Shown one piece after another: positions 1 to 8,754 of a DNA stretch of 64,000 bases (within the stretch, counting starts at the first letter, position 1; each line of letters starts with the position of its first letter). Source of the stretch: Streptococcus infantis (GTDB lineage: Bacteria; Bacillota; Bacilli; Lactobacillales; Streptococcaceae); NCBI RefSeq assembly GCF_000963255.1, contig NZ_JYOV01000014.1:78220-142219 (forward strand), read 5' to 3'. Below the pieces are notes generated by a model. It saw only the letters and a program-made list of their open reading frames with translations, did not search any database and was not told where the DNA came from. Position numbers and translations under genes: made by a program.

Positions 1-1
1 T

Positions 2-1060
2 GAAGATTTGAATGGTAAAACCGTTGGTGTAAAAAACGGTACTGCTTCTCAAACCTTCCTAACTGAAAATCAAAGCAAATATGGTTATAAAATTAAAACC
101 TTTGCAGACGGTTCATCTATGTATGACAGCTTGAACACAGGTTCAATTGACGCTGTGATGGATGACGAACCAGTTCTTAAATACTCTATCAGCCAAGGTC
201 AAAAATTAAAAACACCAATCGAAGGTACTCCAATCGGTGAAACTGCTTTTGCAGTCAAAAAGGGAAGCAATCCTGAATTGATTGAAATGTTCAACAACGG
301 TCTTGCAAATCTTAAAGCAAGCGGTGAGTTCCAAAAGATTCTTGATAAATACCTTGCAACTGATTCAACAAGTGAATCATCAACTGTTGACGAAACTACT
401 ATCTTGGGCTTGTTGAAAAATAACTACAAACAACTTCTAAGTGGACTTGGAATTACCCTTTCTCTAGCTTTGATTTCCTTTGCAATTGCGATTGTTATCG
501 GAATTATCTTTGGTATGTTTAGCGTTAGTCCTTATAAATCACTTCGTCTTATTTCAGAAATCTTTGTCGATGTGATTCGTGGTATTCCATTGATGATTCT
601 TGCTGCCTTTATCTTCTGGGGAGTTCCTAACTTTATTGAATCTCTTACAGGCCAACAGAGTCCAATCAATGACTTTGTCGCTGGTACAATCGCCCTCTCC
701 CTAAACTCAGCCGCTTATATCGCTGAAATTGTACGTGGTGGTATTAAGGCTGTTCCTATCGGACAAATGGAAGCTAGTCGAAGCCTTGGTATCTCTTACA
801 GTAAAACCATGCGTAAGATTGTCTTGCCACAAGCAACCAAACTTATGCTTCCAAACTTCGTCAACCAATTTGTCATCGCTTTGAAAGATACAACTATCGT
901 ATCTGCAATCGGTTTGGTCGAACTCTTCCAGACTGGTAAGATTATCATTGCTCGTAACTACCAAAGTTTCAAAATGTATGCAATTCTCGCAGTCTTCTAT
1001 CTTGTGATTATCACTCTTCTTACTAGACTTGCAAAACGCTTAGAAAAGAGGATTCAATAA
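2..1060 (+). CDS. glnP: Glutamine-type amino acid ABC transporter, fused substrate-binding/permease subunit (3' part)
   Basis: The reading frame is open to the left edge, so the 5' part is missing; the TTG at base 8 is not a credible start. The visible first ~120 residues are the end of a periplasmic-binding-protein type 3 domain (amino-acid-binding family). From about residue 130 come the membrane segments of a His/Glu/Gln permease with the cytoplasmic EAA-type loop (EASRSLGIS). A binding domain fused to the permease is the GlnP arrangement of Gram-positive bacteria, where the receptor is tethered at the membrane. The stop overlaps the glnQ start by one base (TAATG), so the two subunits are translationally coupled. 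Substrate assignment (glutamine/glutamate) is from family knowledge. Confidence 0.88.
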   Translation, partial: EDLNGKTVGVKNGTASQTFLTENQSKYGYKIKTFADGSSMYDSLNTGSIDAVMDDEPVLKYSISQGQKLKTPIEGTPIGETAFAVKKGSNPELIEMFNNGLANLKASGEFQKILDKYLATDSTSESSTVDETTILGLLKNNYKQLLSGLGITLSLALISFAIAIVIGIIFGMFSVSPYKSLRLISEIFVDVIRGIPLMILAAFIFWGVPNFIESLTGQQSPINDFVAGTIALSLNSAAYIAEIVRGGIKAVPIGQMEASRSLGISYSKTMRKIVLPQATKLMLPNFVNQFVIALKDTTIVSAIGLVELFQTGKIIIARNYQSFKMYAILAVFYLVIITLLTRLAKRLEKRIQ

Positions 1061-1800
1061 TGGCTAAATTAAAAATCGATGTCGATAATTTACATAAACA
1101 ATATGGTAAAAACAAAGTCCTTAAAGGGATTTCAGCAAAATTCTATGAAGGAGATGTTGTTTGTATCATTGGACCTTCTGGTTCAGGTAAATCAACTTTC
1201 TTGCGTAGCTTGAATCTCCTTGAGGAAGGTACAAAAGGTCATATCACAGTTAATGGTTATGACTTGACGGATAAAGCAACCAACGTGGACCACGTTCGTG
1301 AAAATATCGGAATGGTGTTCCAGCACTTCAATCTTTTCCCACACATGACGGTATTGGAAAATATCACTTTCGCACCAGTAGAGCATAAGTTGATGACTAA
1401 GGCCGAAGCTGAAAAATTGGGAATGGAACTCCTTGAAAAAGTTGGATTGGCTGATAAGGCTAATGCTAATCCTGAAAGCCTATCAGGTGGTCAAAAACAG
1501 CGTGTGGCCATCGCTCGCGGCCTAGCCATGAACCCTGATATCATGCTCTTTGACGAACCAACTTCTGCCCTTGACCCTGAGATGGTCGGCGACGTTCTTA
1601 ACGTTATGAAGGAATTGGCCGAACAAGGCATGACCATGATCATCGTAACCCACGAAATGGGATTCGCCCGCAAGGTTGCCAATCGAGTTATCTTTACTGC
1701 AGATGGTGAATTCCTTGAGGACGGTACACCTGACCAAATCTTTGATAACCCACAACATCCGCGTCTTAAAGAATTTTTAGACAAGGTTCTAAACACCTAG
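1060..1800 (+). CDS. glnQ: Amino acid ABC transporter ATP-binding protein
   Basis: 246-residue ATPase of the polar-amino-acid uptake family. Walker [10 protein letters not shown] lies near residues 38-46, the ABC signature LSGGQKQR near 141, Walker B IMLFDEPT near 160 and the switch-histidine motif VTHEM near 195, so all catalytic parts are present. It powers the GlnP subunit encoded immediately upstream, with which it shares one base. A hairpin terminator follows, so glnP-glnQ look like the end of one operon. The exact amino acid carried cannot be read from this subunit. Confidence 0.92.
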   Translation: MAKLKIDVDNLHKQYGKNKVLKGISAKFYEGDVVCIIGPSGSGKSTFLRSLNLLEEGTKGHITVNGYDLTDKATNVDHVRENIGMVFQHFNLFPHMTVLENITFAPVEHKLMTKAEAEKLGMELLEKVGLADKANANPESLSGGQKQRVAIARGLAMNPDIMLFDEPTSALDPEMVGDVLNVMKELAEQGMTMIIVTHEMGFARKVANRVIFTADGEFLEDGTPDQIFDNPQHPRLKEFLDKVLNT

Positions 1801-1830
1801 AAGAAGTTAGGCAAAAAGTCTTTATAATCA

Positions 1831-1880
1831 AAAAAACGCATTGTATCAGGTATTAAAAACTTGATATTATGCGTTTTATT
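1831..1880 (+). terminator. Terminator after glnQ
   Basis: AAAACGCA (1833-1840) pairs with TGCGTTTT (1870-1877), with an inner TATCA/TGATA stem, followed by a short T run. Confidence 0.6.
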
Positions 1881-1908
1881 GTGGAAAGATTTACTTCGGT
1901 TTCTCCTA

Positions 1909-2192
1909 ATACTCAATGAAAATCAAAGAGCAAACTAGGAAGCTACCGCAGGTTGCTCAAAGCACTGCTTTGAGGTTGTAGATAGAATTGATGAAGTCAG
2001 CTCAAAGCACTGCTTTGAGGTTGTAGATAGAACTGATGAAGTCAGCTCAAAACACTGTTTTAAGGTTGTAGATGGAACTGATGAAGTCAGCTCAAAACAC
2101 TGTTTTGAGGTTGTAAATAGAACTGACGAAGTCAGTAACATATATACGGTAAGGCGACGCTGACGTGGTTTGAAGAGATTTTCGAAGAGTAT
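1909..2192. repeat. RUP-like element with four internal 45-bp tandem units
   Basis: The element begins ATACTCAATGAAAATC and ends GATTTTCGAAGAGTAT, the imperfect inverted ends I associate with the pneumococcal RUP repeat, thought to be moved by the IS630-Spn1 transposase. An ordinary RUP is about 107 bp; this one is 284 bp because four 45-bp units sit inside it at 1956-2000, 2001-2045, 2046-2090 and 2091-2135. Each unit contains the near-palindrome CTCAAAGCACTGCTTTGAG and a small CTGA-TGAA-TCAG hairpin. It lies between glnQ and the zwf promoter. It has no coding capacity: the readable frame is closed by TAG within the units. The rest of the 1801-2338 gap is the glnQ terminator and the zwf promoter. 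Confidence 0.75.
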
Positions 2193-2238
2193 GAAATTAA
2201 GTTTATGCCCAGACTCTTAATATAGACGTATTGGATTT

Positions 2239-2267
2239 TTGGATTTTTTAGAAAATTATGATAAAAT
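2239..2267 (+). promoter_or_regulatory. zwf promoter
   Basis: TTGGAT (2239-2244), 17-bp spacer, TAAAAT (2262-2267) with an extended TG at 2259. The ~65-nt leader holds a perfect palindrome CCTAGTTTAACTAGG at 2298-2312. Confidence 0.6.
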
Positions 2268-2338
2268 AAGGGATATGAAAAATGGGGATTCCTCATGCCT
2301 AGTTTAACTAGGAAACAAAATAGAAATTAGGTAGCTAG

Positions 2339-3826
2339 ATGTCATCAAAAGTTATTGTTACAATTTTCGGTGCAAGTGGGGATTTGGCCAAACGTAAGCT
2401 CTACCCTTCACTTTTTAGACTTTATAAATCAGGTAATCTTTCTGATCATTTTGCTGTTATTGGAACTGCTCGTAGACCTTGGAGTAAGGAGTATTTCGAA
2501 TCTGTCGTTGTCGAATCAATTCTGGACTTGGCAGACAGTGTGGAAGAAGCTCAAGCATTTGCGAGTCATTTTTACTATCAAAGTCACGATGTTAATGACA
2601 CTGAGCACTACATCGAATTACGCAAACTTCAGGCTGAATTAAACGAAAAATATCAGACTGAGCACAACAAACTCTTCTTCCTCTCAATGGCACCTCAGTT
2701 CTTTGGTACCATCGCCAAACACCTCAAATCAGAGCAGATTGTTGATGGTAAAGGCTTTGAACGTTTGATCGTTGAGAAACCTTTTGGAACAGACTATGAG
2801 ACTGCAAGCAAACTAAACGAAGAACTCCTAGCTACTTTTAACGAAGAGCAAATCTATCGTATCGACCACTATCTCGGTAAGGAAATGATTCAAAGTATTT
2901 TTGCCATTCGCTTTGCCAATATGATTTTTGAAAATGTTTGGAATCGTGAGCACATCGATAACGTACAGATTACCTTTGCAGAGCGTCTAGGTGTTGAAGA
3001 ACGTGGTGGCTACTATGATGAATCTGGTGCCCTTCGAGACATGGTTCAAAACCACACACTTCAGCTTCTGTCACTCCTCGCCATGGACAAGCCAGCAAGC
3101 TTTACAAAGGATGACATTCGTGCAGAGAAAATCAAAGTCTTTAAAAATCTTTACCACCCTACAGATGAGGAACTCAAAGAACAATTCATCCGTGGTCAAT
3201 ATCGTTCTGGTAAAGTCGATGGCATGAAATACATCTCTTACCGTAGCGAACCAAATGTCAACCCTGAATCTATGACAGAAACCTTTGCTTCAGGTGCCTT
3301 CTTTGTAAATACTGATCGCTTCCGTGATGTACCTTTCTTCTTCCGTACAGGGAAACGCCTCACTGAAAAAGGAACACACGTGAACATTGTCTTCAAGCAA
3401 ATGGATTCCATTTTCGGAGAGCCTCTAGCACCAAACGTGCTTACCATCTATATCCAACCAACTGAAGGATTCTCTCTCAGTCTTAACGGTAAAAAGGTCG
3501 GTGAAGAGTTTAGCCTTGCGCCAAATTCTCTTGACTATCGAACAGATGCAACTGCAACAGGTGCTTCGCCAGATCCATATGAAAAACTCATCTATGATGT
3601 TTTGAACAATAATTCAACTAACTTTAGCCACTGGGATGAAGTGAGTGCCTCATGGAAATTGATTGACCGTATTGAAAAGCTTTGGGCTGAAAACGGTGCT
3701 CCACTCCATGACTACAAGGCTGGTACTATGGGGCCTCAAGCTAGCTTTGAACTCCTTGAAAAATACGGTGCTGAGTGGACTTGGCAACCAGATATCGCCT
3801 ATCGTAAAGATGGTCGCTTAGAATAG
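2339..3826 (+). CDS. zwf: Glucose-6-phosphate 1-dehydrogenase
   Basis: 495 residues, the usual length in streptococci. It oxidises glucose 6-phosphate to 6-phosphogluconolactone with NADP+, the first step of the oxidative pentose phosphate pathway. The N-terminal dinucleotide-binding motif GASGDLAKRKL starts near residue 11 and the active-site signature RIDHYLGKE lies near 174-182. It is a single-gene unit with its own promoter at 2239-2267 and a shared terminator facing ftsY. The ribosome site before the ATG is weak (TTAGGTAG). No sign of damage. Confidence 0.96.
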   Translation: MSSKVIVTIFGASGDLAKRKLYPSLFRLYKSGNLSDHFAVIGTARRPWSKEYFESVVVESILDLADSVEEAQAFASHFYYQSHDVNDTEHYIELRKLQAELNEKYQTEHNKLFFLSMAPQFFGTIAKHLKSEQIVDGKGFERLIVEKPFGTDYETASKLNEELLATFNEEQIYRIDHYLGKEMIQSIFAIRFANMIFENVWNREHIDNVQITFAERLGVEERGGYYDESGALRDMVQNHTLQLLSLLAMDKPASFTKDDIRAEKIKVFKNLYHPTDEELKEQFIRGQYRSGKVDGMKYISYRSEPNVNPESMTETFASGAFFVNTDRFRDVPFFFRTGKRLTEKGTHVNIVFKQMDSIFGEPLAPNVLTIYIQPTEGFSLSLNGKKVGEEFSLAPNSLDYRTDATATGASPDPYEKLIYDVLNNNSTNFSHWDEVSASWKLIDRIEKLWAENGAPLHDYKAGTMGPQASFELLEKYGAEWTWQPDIAYRKDGRLE

Positions 3827-3834
3827 AAAAAATA

Positions 3835-3866
3835 TCCTGCAAGAATTCTTGCAGGATTTTCTTTTA
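3835..3866. terminator. Bidirectional terminator between zwf and ftsY
   Basis: Perfect palindrome at 3835-3856 (TCCTGCAAGAA / TTCTTGCAGGA) with T runs on both strands; it serves the converging zwf and ftsY. Confidence 0.85.
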
Positions 3867-5309
3867 TATCAAACCTTCTAGAAGGCCCTTCATAAAGTTT
3901 TCAGAGTTAAACTCACCGATATCATCGATTTTTTCACCAAATCCAATCAACTTAACAGGAATATTGAGTTCTTCACGGATAGCCAGAACAACACCACCTC
4001 GGGCAGTTCCATCAATCTTGGTTAAGACTATTCCTGTAACAGGCGTAATTTTTGAAAACTCTTTGGCTTGTACAAGAGCGTTTTGTCCTGTTGAGGCATC
4101 CAGAGCTAGGAAGGTTTCATGCGGAGCTTCTGGAACGACACGTTTGATGATACGACCAATCTTTTCCAACTCAGCCATTAAGTTTTCCTTGTTCTGTAAA
4201 CGGCCAGCTGTATCAATCATGAGAATATCAACACCTTCTGCTACTGCTCGTTCCATCCCGTCAAAGACAACACTGGCTGGATCAGCTTTTTCTGGTCCTG
4301 TAACCACTGGAACATCCACACGACGTCCCCATTCAGCTAATTGGGCAACTGCACCAGCACGGAAGGTATCCGCAGCAACAAGCATGACCTTCTTGCCAGC
4401 TTGCTTGTAGCGATGAGCTAATTTACCGATAGAGGTTGTTTTCCCTACACCATTAACACCTACAAAGAGCATAACTGTCAAACCATCTTGGAAGTTAATG
4501 CTTTCATTGTATTGTCCATCTTTTTCGTAGAGCTCTACCAATTTTTCAATGATGACACGACGGAGGGCATCTGGTTTCTTGGCGTTTTCAAGCTTAGCTT
4601 CGTAACGTAGCTCTTCTGTTAAGTTTGATGCTACCTGTACACCAACGTCACTCATGATTAAGAGTTCTTCTAGTTCTTCGAAGAATTCTTCATCAACAGA
4701 GCGGAAGTTAGCAAAGAAGGCATTCAAACGAGCACCAAATCCCGTACGAGTTTTCTTGAGACTACGGTCATATTTTTCCTGTACAGTCTCTTGGACTTGA
4801 GAAGTTTCTTCGATTATTGGATCTTCATCCACTTCTTCAGAAGTATCTGACTCCATCTCGTCTGGTTGAACTTGATCAGCTTCTTCATCGTCGCTATCAC
4901 TTGAAGGTACTTCTTCAACTGGTGACTCAGGTTCTTCTGCAACAAACTCTGCTACCTCTTGAACTCTTTCTTCAGTTTCTTCAACTTTTGTTGACTCTTC
5001 CTGACAACAATGGCATTCAGTTTCTTCTTCAAGCTGAATTTCTTCCTGAGGAGTTGCTTTTGGTTCAACTGTTTCTGTAGTAGTTTCTGCTAGTGGTTCT
5101 TCCGACTCACTAGCTTCTTTAGAATAAGTTTCCTCAACTTCTGAACTTTGGTCGATTTCTTCAGTATTTTTCACTTCAACTTCTTCAGTTTCAAGTGCTT
5201 CAACTTCGTCGCCAGGTTCTGTCAGATCCAAGTTTTCCAAAGCTTCTTTAACAACTTCTTCGATTTTTGGTTCTTCTTTTCTACCAAATAAACGGTCAAA
5301 TAATCCCAT
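3864..5309 (-). CDS. ftsY: Signal recognition particle receptor FtsY
   Basis: 481 residues. The C-terminal half is the SRP-GTPase NG domain: G1 GVNGVGKTT near residue 284, DTFRAGAVAQL, DTAGRLQ and TKIDGTARGG. It docks SRP-bound ribosomes at the membrane, partnering Ffh, which is also encoded in this window (14451-16016). Residues ~10-185 form the acidic Glu-rich A domain typical of FtsY. Unusually, that acidic stretch holds a cysteine/histidine cluster C99-H100-C101-C102, the only such cluster in the protein. Downstream of two Cof phosphatases with a 3-bp gap, so probably co-transcribed with them. Confidence 0.96.
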   Translation of the reverse strand: MGLFDRLFGRKEEPKIEEVVKEALENLDLTEPGDEVEALETEEVEVKNTEEIDQSSEVEETYSKEASESEEPLAETTTETVEPKATPQEEIQLEEETECHCCQEESTKVEETEERVQEVAEFVAEEPESPVEEVPSSDSDDEEADQVQPDEMESDTSEEVDEDPIIEETSQVQETVQEKYDRSLKKTRTGFGARLNAFFANFRSVDEEFFEELEELLIMSDVGVQVASNLTEELRYEAKLENAKKPDALRRVIIEKLVELYEKDGQYNESINFQDGLTVMLFVGVNGVGKTTSIGKLAHRYKQAGKKVMLVAADTFRAGAVAQLAEWGRRVDVPVVTGPEKADPASVVFDGMERAVAEGVDILMIDTAGRLQNKENLMAELEKIGRIIKRVVPEAPHETFLALDASTGQNALVQAKEFSKITPVTGIVLTKIDGTARGGVVLAIREELNIPVKLIGFGEKIDDIGEFNSENFMKGLLEGLI

Positions 5310-5312
5310 ACT

Positions 5313-6131
5313 TTAGTTCTCCTTCAGTACATATTTTTCAATGGCCCAGGCAACAGCTTCCTCGTCATTGGTCATAGGGGTGACTACATTTGCAACTTCC
5401 TTGACCTCAGGCACAGCATTTTGCATAGCAACACCTAGTCCTGCCCATTCTATCATAGAAAGGTCATTGGCCTCATCTCCACATGCCATCACCTGACTTT
5501 GGTCAATTCCTAGGTGGTCAATCAATTTAGCTAATCCAGTAGCCTTATGAACGATCTTTGGTGACCATTCCAAAAGCATGTCGCGAGATTTAAAAATTTC
5601 ATAATTGTTGAACAAGTCTGATGAAATGTTAGCAATTGCTGCATCCAGCGGTTCTTGGGCAAAGGCTGTCACACATTTATTATAAGTCATTTGACTAGAC
5701 AAATCTTCAAAGTCAATTGGAACGAAAGTCAGAGCAGGATTAAATTTAGCATACAGACTCTCTTGATCTGATTGGATTTGGTAAACGGTTCCTTCTGAAA
5801 TAGCATCTAAAGGAATACCTAGTTTTTCAGTTTCCTCATAAATGCGTGTCACATCATCGATTGAAAAAACTGTTTTATCGAGAATTTCACCCGTATTTTT
5901 CTGAACCAATCCACCATTAAAGGTAATGGTATATTCATCATCATGACCGTCTGTCCCTAGCTCTTTGAGGAAGAAATCCATAGCCTTGAGGGGACGTCCA
6001 GTTGTCAGTACCACTTTGACTCCCTGATCACGCGCAGCCTTTAAAGTTGCCTTGGTACGATCAGTTAATTTCTTGTCTGTCGTCAGCAAGGTTCCATCTA
6101 AGTCCAAAGCAATTAATTTAATATCTGCCAT
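5313..6131 (-). CDS. Cof-type HAD-superfamily phosphatase
   Basis: 272 residues. HAD motif I DLDGTLL near residues 9-15 carries the nucleophile Asp; motif III/IV is the GDEANDLSM segment near residue 218. The insert between them is the Cof/YidA-type (C2) cap. The family dephosphorylates small phosphorylated metabolites such as sugar phosphates or flavin precursors; the substrate here is unknown. Its ATG overlaps the stop of the upstream paralogue (TAATG), showing translational coupling, and it runs straight into ftsY. Confidence 0.88.
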   Translation of the reverse strand: MADIKLIALDLDGTLLTTDKKLTDRTKATLKAARDQGVKVVLTTGRPLKAMDFFLKELGTDGHDDEYTITFNGGLVQKNTGEILDKTVFSIDDVTRIYEETEKLGIPLDAISEGTVYQIQSDQESLYAKFNPALTFVPIDFEDLSSQMTYNKCVTAFAQEPLDAAIANISSDLFNNYEIFKSRDMLLEWSPKIVHKATGLAKLIDHLGIDQSQVMACGDEANDLSMIEWAGLGVAMQNAVPEVKEVANVVTPMTNDEEAVAWAIEKYVLKEN

Positions 6132-6922
6132 TACAATTCCTCCATATAAGCAATAACTGATTGGTCCTTGTGGTGTCCAATAATTGTTTCAGCAAGTTCT
6201 AAAATCTCTGGACGAGCATTTTCAGGTGCCACTGGGTGCCCAACCACTTGCATCATGTGAAGATCATTTAGATTATCACCAAAGGCCATCACTTGATCCA
6301 TATCCAGATTTAATTTCTTAGCCAATTCGACAATGGCGACTCCCTTGTCAACATGGTCTAAAACGATGTCAATGGATTCAAAGCCAGTCGTCATAGCCTT
6401 GACCCCAGGAACATGTTCATTGACCCAAGATTCTCCAGCGTCAACCGTTTCTTCAGTGAAGTTAGTTGTGAATTTGAAAATCTCATCGGTAATATCTTCA
6501 AGACTGGCTACTTTTTTGATATTTTCATTGTAATGATGGCTAAACATAAGATAGGTTTCATCTACTGTATCTAAGACATAGCAAGCCTCTTTACCAGTCA
6601 AGAGCATCTTCTTCTCATCAAAATAAGGTGAAGTCTTTAGCTTTTCAAATGTTGATAAGTAAAAATCACGAGGCATGGTTGCTTCATAGAGGTCCTCACC
6701 ATGGAAACGAACGAGACTCCCATTTTCAGCAATGAAAATAATCTCATCTTTAACATCCGCAAAATGCTTTTCAAGTGACAAAAGCCCACGACCTGAGGCA
6801 ACAGCAAAGTAGATTCCTTTTTCTTGATAAGAATGGAGCAACTTTTTCAGACGCTCCATATCAAATTGACCGGCACCATCCAAAAAAGTACCGTCCATAT
6901 CCGTTGCTACTAATTTAATCAT
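6131..6922 (-). CDS. Cof-type HAD-superfamily phosphatase
   Basis: 263 residues from the ATG at 6922. A TTG at 6940 would add six residues, but the protein family begins with MIKLVATDMDGTFLD, so the ATG is preferred. Motif I DMDGTFL and the late motif GDNLNDLHM are intact. Paralogue of the next gene, with which it overlaps by one base. Substrate unknown. Promoter with an extended -10 just upstream, so this is probably the first gene of a cof-cof-ftsY operon. Confidence 0.86.
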   Translation of the reverse strand: MIKLVATDMDGTFLDGAGQFDMERLKKLLHSYQEKGIYFAVASGRGLLSLEKHFADVKDEIIFIAENGSLVRFHGEDLYEATMPRDFYLSTFEKLKTSPYFDEKKMLLTGKEACYVLDTVDETYLMFSHHYNENIKKVASLEDITDEIFKFTTNFTEETVDAGESWVNEHVPGVKAMTTGFESIDIVLDHVDKGVAIVELAKKLNLDMDQVMAFGDNLNDLHMMQVVGHPVAPENARPEILELAETIIGHHKDQSVIAYMEEL

Positions 6923-6958
6923 AAATTCTTCATACTCCAATTAATAAATCTACCTTCT

Positions 6959-6967
6959 ATTATACCA
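6959..6967 (-). promoter_or_regulatory. Extended -10 promoter of the cof-cof-ftsY unit
   Basis: Minus strand TGGTATAAT; no good -35, as expected for a TGn-extended -10 promoter. Confidence 0.55.
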
Positions 6968-7253
6968 TAGAAAAAGTAAAAAAAGACGTGCTGAATTGAC
7001 ACATCCTTGTCTTCTATAAATCAATCCATATGCCATTTTTAAGGCCAGTCTGATTTGCTTACTTTCTTTTATATCCAACCTCTCAACACTTTTCTTCCAA
7101 AGCTCTTTACTGAAGTCTATTCTGAGAGTTAATCAGCTATTGCGTAAAAATCATCAATCTTTGACTGAGATACATTTGTCACAATCATAAATAGCATATA
7201 GTTCTTGACATATAATCTTGCATATGAAAAAATACTTGTTGGAGGTTGATAAT
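6968..7253. other. Intergenic region, no gene seen
   Basis: AT-rich spacer between divergent cof and Nudix genes. I see TTGACA at 7205-7210 and TATAAT at 7211-7216 directly abutting, so they cannot act as one -35/-10 pair; the real Nudix promoter is unresolved. Confidence 0.4.
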
Positions 7254-7721
7254 ATGACTGAAAAAATCAAAAACTGGGTTAATATTTGTGTTTTGAAAAA
7301 TCAAGAAATTTTATTACTTAATAGACAGCACGATAATTTTCCTGGCTGGATTCCACCGGGGGGAAAAGTTGAATTTCCTGAAAGTTTTTTTGAAGCTGCA
7401 TTACGGGAACTTAAGGAAGAGACTGGACTCACTGCATTAAATCTTGAATTAAAGGGAATTTCAGGCTTTACTAATTCAATTGGTAATGAGAGATTTGTCT
7501 TCTATGACTTTTTATGTACTCAGTTTGCTGGTGAACTAAGCACATCTGCTGAAGGTGAGCCAAAATGGTGGAATCTAAAAGATATTGATAAAATACCAAT
7601 GCAAGATGAAATTAGAAAAAGGCTACCGCTTTATTTCAGAAAAGGAAGCTTTGAAAGCATTAACTATTGGGATGATAATAAGAAATGCATTAGTGAAAAC
7701 AAAACAATTTTATTTGACTAA
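7254..7721 (+). CDS. Nudix hydrolase (MutT-like)
   Basis: 155 residues from the ATG at 7254, chosen because GGAGG lies 8 nt upstream (7241-7245). The complete Nudix box G-x5-E-x7-REUxEExGU spans the segment starting GGKVEFPE and ending REL-KEETGL, so the metal-binding Glu residues are present. The family cleaves nucleoside diphosphates linked to another moiety; MutT-type members remove damaged dNTPs. The true substrate cannot be told from sequence. It faces an HD-domain nucleotidase-like gene across a shared terminator, which suggests a small nucleotide-pool cassette placed between cof and smc. Confidence 0.85.
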   Translation: MTEKIKNWVNICVLKNQEILLLNRQHDNFPGWIPPGGKVEFPESFFEAALRELKEETGLTALNLELKGISGFTNSIGNERFVFYDFLCTQFAGELSTSAEGEPKWWNLKDIDKIPMQDEIRKRLPLYFRKGSFESINYWDDNKKCISENKTILFD

Positions 7722-8037
7722 TATCCTCTACAGTATAATCAAATGCAAAAGTCTTAATCCATTAGTAATTTTTGTATAATTCAATACTCAACACAATCTG
7801 TCTTAAATAACATATAGTGTAACGTTATACAAAACAAGAGTATCCAAATAAAAATCATCTACTCTAGCAATTTTTTCATTCTATCTATAGATAGCTAAAA
7901 AGCCTTGGAAACATTCCAAGGCTTTCTCTATATTCTATTGTATCAATTTCCTTATTCCGATTTCAGTTGTGACAAGTTAAATCATATATATTTCCATTTT
8001 CCAGTTAAGAATCTATCTTCTATTGGGCCAATTGTTA
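7722..8037. other. Intergenic region with one terminator, otherwise nothing seen
   Basis: AT-rich, no credible reading frame; only the hairpin at 7900-7924 stands out. Confidence 0.5.
7899..7925. terminator. Bidirectional terminator between Nudix and HD genes
   Basis: AAGCCTTGGAA (7900-7910) pairs perfectly with TTCCAAGGCTT (7914-7924), flanked by A/T runs. Confidence 0.75.
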
Positions 8038-8616
8038 TTAAAAATATAAGCCCTTTTCCACACTTTCCTGAATTAACTCTTCCGTCAGTTTCCATAATTC
8101 TTCTGATTCACTTTTTATGAACTTTTTCTTTTCTAATACCATGTCTGCACTGATATTATCAGGATTATAATTGAATTCTGACACTTCCAAGTGATTTATC
8201 AGCGGTACCAAGGCGTCGATAACTCTTGCATATCTTGCTTCAGAACTCTGCCCTTTTTCAAATTCCAACCACGAATTTTTCATTTGTAAATATTTTTCTT
8301 CTGGAAGGATACTCATTGTTTTTTCTAAAGATGCTAGTTCTCTGTCATGAGAATGAAGCTTTTTTTCATCATCAAACACCCAAGTATCTCCGGCATAAAT
8401 CTCACCTAAATCATGAATCAATAACATAGAAGTGACTTTTTCCATATCCAATTTTTCAGGATAATAATCTTGAAGAACCATCGCAGCTATGGCACCCTGC
8501 CAAGAATGTTCAGCACTATTTTCAAATCTGCCATCAAGAGTTCTATTAAATCTTCTTACTGACTTTAACTTCTCTATTTCTTTAATAAAATCAACTGAAT
8601 GTTTCAAATTACTCAT
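8038..8616 (-). CDS. HD-domain hydrolase (YfbR/HDDC2-like)
   Basis: 192 residues. The arrangement RFENSAEHSWQ, then LLIHDLGEIYAGD gives the H...HD...D metal-binding set of the HD superfamily. The leading FNRT-like segment and overall layout match the 5'-deoxynucleotidase YfbR / HDDC2 group, which removes phosphate from dNMPs. That assignment is from family resemblance; activity is not proven by sequence. Ribosome site AGGA-type upstream. Sits in an accessory trio with the Nudix and TRIC genes. Confidence 0.82.
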   Translation of the reverse strand: MSNLKHSVDFIKEIEKLKSVRRFNRTLDGRFENSAEHSWQGAIAAMVLQDYYPEKLDMEKVTSMLLIHDLGEIYAGDTWVFDDEKKLHSHDRELASLEKTMSILPEEKYLQMKNSWLEFEKGQSSEARYARVIDALVPLINHLEVSEFNYNPDNISADMVLEKKKFIKSESEELWKLTEELIQESVEKGLYF

Positions 8617-8692
8617 TGCTATTCCTACCTTATTCGAAATTACAAATATAATAGCAAAAATTAATCTTTACATCATTAATTTCCCTTATTTG

Positions 8693-8729
8693 CAAAAAAA
8701 TAACGCCTAATCCACATGAGATTAGACGC
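8693..8729 (-). terminator. Terminator after the TRIC-type gene
   Basis: Read leftwards: GCGTCTAATC (8729-8720) pairs with GATTAGGCGT (8712-8703, with G-U pairs), then TATTTTTTT. Confidence 0.7.
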
Positions 8730-8754
8730 TGATAAAATAACTCTCGCTTATTCA

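Noticed and set aside
1956..2135. CRISPR-like array
   Set aside because: The 45-bp units are directly contiguous with no spacers, occur within RUP-type ends, and no cas genes are present.
7205..7216. TTGACA followed at once by TATAAT as a Nudix promoter
   Set aside because: The two boxes abut with no spacer, so they cannot work together; neither has a partner at 16-18 bp.
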